Shown one piece after another: positions 13,258 through 14,215 of a stretch of 14,215 bases of DNA. Origin of the DNA: an uncultured Cetobacterium sp. (GTDB lineage Bacteria; Fusobacteriota; Fusobacteriia; Fusobacteriales; Fusobacteriaceae). The stretch is taken from assembly GCA_900766645.1 (NCBI GenBank), contig CAAFWD010000089.1, positions 1-14,215 on the forward strand, written 5' to 3'. The notes under the pieces were generated by a model. The model searched no databases. It had not been told where the DNA came from and saw only the letters and a program-made list of their open reading frames with translations. Each line of letters begins with the position of its first letter. The stretch's first letter is position 1. The position numbers were made by a program, and so were the translations under genes.

Positions 13258-14215
13258 AAATATATTTCTACTCTTGTTTATTTTTTTTGTATTTATAGGA
13301 TGTAATAAAAAAATGGAAAGAGTAGATAAGGAAAAATTTACATTTGGAACATATTTAAAAATATCTGCATTTTCTGAAAATAAAAAACAAGCAGAAAAAA
13401 TTATAGATGAATCTTTTGAAGAAATAGAAAGGATAGACTCTAAATATAATAGTAAAACACCAAAAAGTTTAACAAGTGAATTAAATAAAAAAGGCTCAGC
13501 AATTTTTGATGAAGAAGGAATATATTTGTTGGATGAGGTAAAAAAAGGTTATAATTTATCAAATGGAAAATATGATATTACTATGGGACCTTTAATGAAA
13601 GTGTGGGGATTTAGTGAAGAAGTTCCTCCTTTAGAAAAACTACCTCTTGAGAAAGATTTAAATATAGCAGCTAGTAAAGTGGATTTTTCTAAAGTGAAAG
13701 TAAGTGGAAATAAAATTTATTTTGAAAATCAAGGAATGGAAATAGATACAGGTTCATTTTTAAAAGGTTATGCTGTGGAAAAAGCAAAAGAGAAAATGAT
13801 AAAATCAGGAATAAAAAGTGGTTTTATAACATCAATATCAAGTATTTCGGCTATAGGTGGGAAGGGAGACGGAAGTCCTTGGAAAATAGGAATTCAAAAT
13901 CCAGACAATCCATCTAAAATTTTAGGAACAATAGATTTAAAGGATCAAAGTATGGGGGTTTCAGGAGATTACCAGACTTATATAGAAATTGATGGAGAAA
14001 AGTATCATCATATTCTTGATAAGAGTACAAAATATCCTGTTTCTGACAAAAAAATGGTTGTTGTTGTGAATAAAAGTGCATTGGATGCAGATATGTATTC
14101 TACAGTATTTTTTTTGATGCCAATTGAAGAGATTATCAGATATGCCAATAATAAGGAGAACTTAGATGTGCTTATAGTTGATAATAAAAATATAATACAC
14201 ATGTCTAAAAATATA
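13244..14215 (+). CDS. apbE: ApbE-family FAD:protein FMN transferase, lipoprotein (3' end outside window)
   Basis: An open frame of 324 codons runs past the window edge. It begins with a lipoprotein signal peptide: basic MNKSR, hydrophobic 7-19 and a lipobox ending IGC with C20. ApbE enzymes transfer FMN from FAD onto a Thr/Ser of target proteins such as Rnf/Nqr subunits, outside the inner membrane. Family motifs visible: FGTY (34-37), PLMKVWGF (116-123), IDTGSFLKGYAVEK (167-180), SPWKIGIQNP (211-220), SGDYQTY (240-246), YHHILD (254-259) and ALDADMYST (279-287). Two motifs are atypical: DTGSFLKG where DLGGIAKG is usual, and SISSIS where a Gly-Gly is usual. The ATG at 13244 has AAGGGAG nine bases upstream and overlaps rpoZ by 14 bases. 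Probably only the extreme C-terminus is missing. Confidence 0.85.
   Translation, partial: MNKSRNIFLLLFIFFVFIGCNKKMERVDKEKFTFGTYLKISAFSENKKQAEKIIDESFEEIERIDSKYNSKTPKSLTSELNKKGSAIFDEEGIYLLDEVKKGYNLSNGKYDITMGPLMKVWGFSEEVPPLEKLPLEKDLNIAASKVDFSKVKVSGNKIYFENQGMEIDTGSFLKGYAVEKAKEKMIKSGIKSGFITSISSISAIGGKGDGSPWKIGIQNPDNPSKILGTIDLKDQSMGVSGDYQTYIEIDGEKYHHILDKSTKYPVSDKKMVVVVNKSALDADMYSTVFFLMPIEEIIRYANNKENLDVLIVDNKNIIHMSKNI
13247..13288 (+). terminator. Terminator-like 32-base perfect palindrome inside the start of the ApbE-like gene
   Basis: Positions 13247-13260 pair perfectly with 13265-13278 (14 bp) around TATA, and TTTATTTTTTTT (13277-13288) follows. This has the form of a strong intrinsic terminator for the yicC-gmk-rpoZ operon. 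It contains the rpoZ stop codon (13255-13257) in its left arm and begins right after the ATG of the downstream gene (13244-13246), so the whole element is also coding sequence for a lipoprotein signal peptide. Ribosomes starting on the downstream gene would melt the stem, giving possible translation-dependent read-through. Confidence 0.85.

Noticed and set aside
14008..14202. Minus-strand frame within the ApbE-like gene
   Set aside because: Its hydrophobic look comes from the complement of an AT-rich coding sequence; the plus-strand frame has clear family motifs.
1..14215. CRISPR arrays, insertion sequences, prophage or defence genes
   Set aside because: No regularly spaced direct repeats, transposase motifs or target-site duplications were seen; every sizeable plus-strand gene is assigned to a housekeeping family.

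Overview
This window is a core housekeeping locus of a low-GC bacterium, most likely a member of the Fusobacteriota (Fusobacterium, Cetobacterium or Ilyobacter type). That assignment is inference. It rests on the AT-rich sequence, the almost exclusive use of AGA for arginine, an RNA polymerase that combines a short beta subunit with a beta-prime subunit carrying a trigger-loop insertion, and the gene order. No gene here is phage- or transposon-like, and I see no CRISPR array or insertion sequence.

Layout: the 3' part of a 5S rRNA ends the upstream rRNA operon (1-87). A clean sigma-70-type promoter (114-142) then drives rpmG (L33). A tRNA-Trp gene (CCA) lies directly ahead of secE and nusG. 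Next come rplK and rplA, with a near-textbook ribosomal protein L1 binding site just upstream of rplK. An extended -10 promoter inside the end of rplA starts the rplJ-rplL segment, whose long 5' leader has the L10(L12) binding architecture and an attenuator-like hairpin. rplL is followed by a terminator and then by a very long near-perfect hairpin before rpoB and rpoC. A strong terminator follows rpoC. A second block follows it closely: yicC (endoribonuclease family), gmk, rpoZ (omega) and an ApbE-family flavin transferase lipoprotein that runs off the window.

Functionally the locus groups translation (5S, L33, tRNA-Trp, L11, L1, L10, L7/L12), protein export (SecE), transcription elongation (NusG) and three RNA polymerase subunits (beta, beta-prime, omega). 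Control appears to be mostly post-transcriptional: an L1 site, an L10 leader, an intercistronic attenuator and a probable double-strand RNase processing hairpin. Together these could set L10/L12 and beta/beta-prime output separately.

The most unusual signals are two. First, a 32-base perfect palindrome with a U-tract lies across the rpoZ stop codon and inside the start of the ApbE-like gene, where the T-tract also encodes the hydrophobic core of the lipoprotein signal peptide. Second, a stem of about 24 bp lies between rplL and rpoB. I do not see a wholly new multi-gene system; the novelty here is in the regulatory RNA layer.
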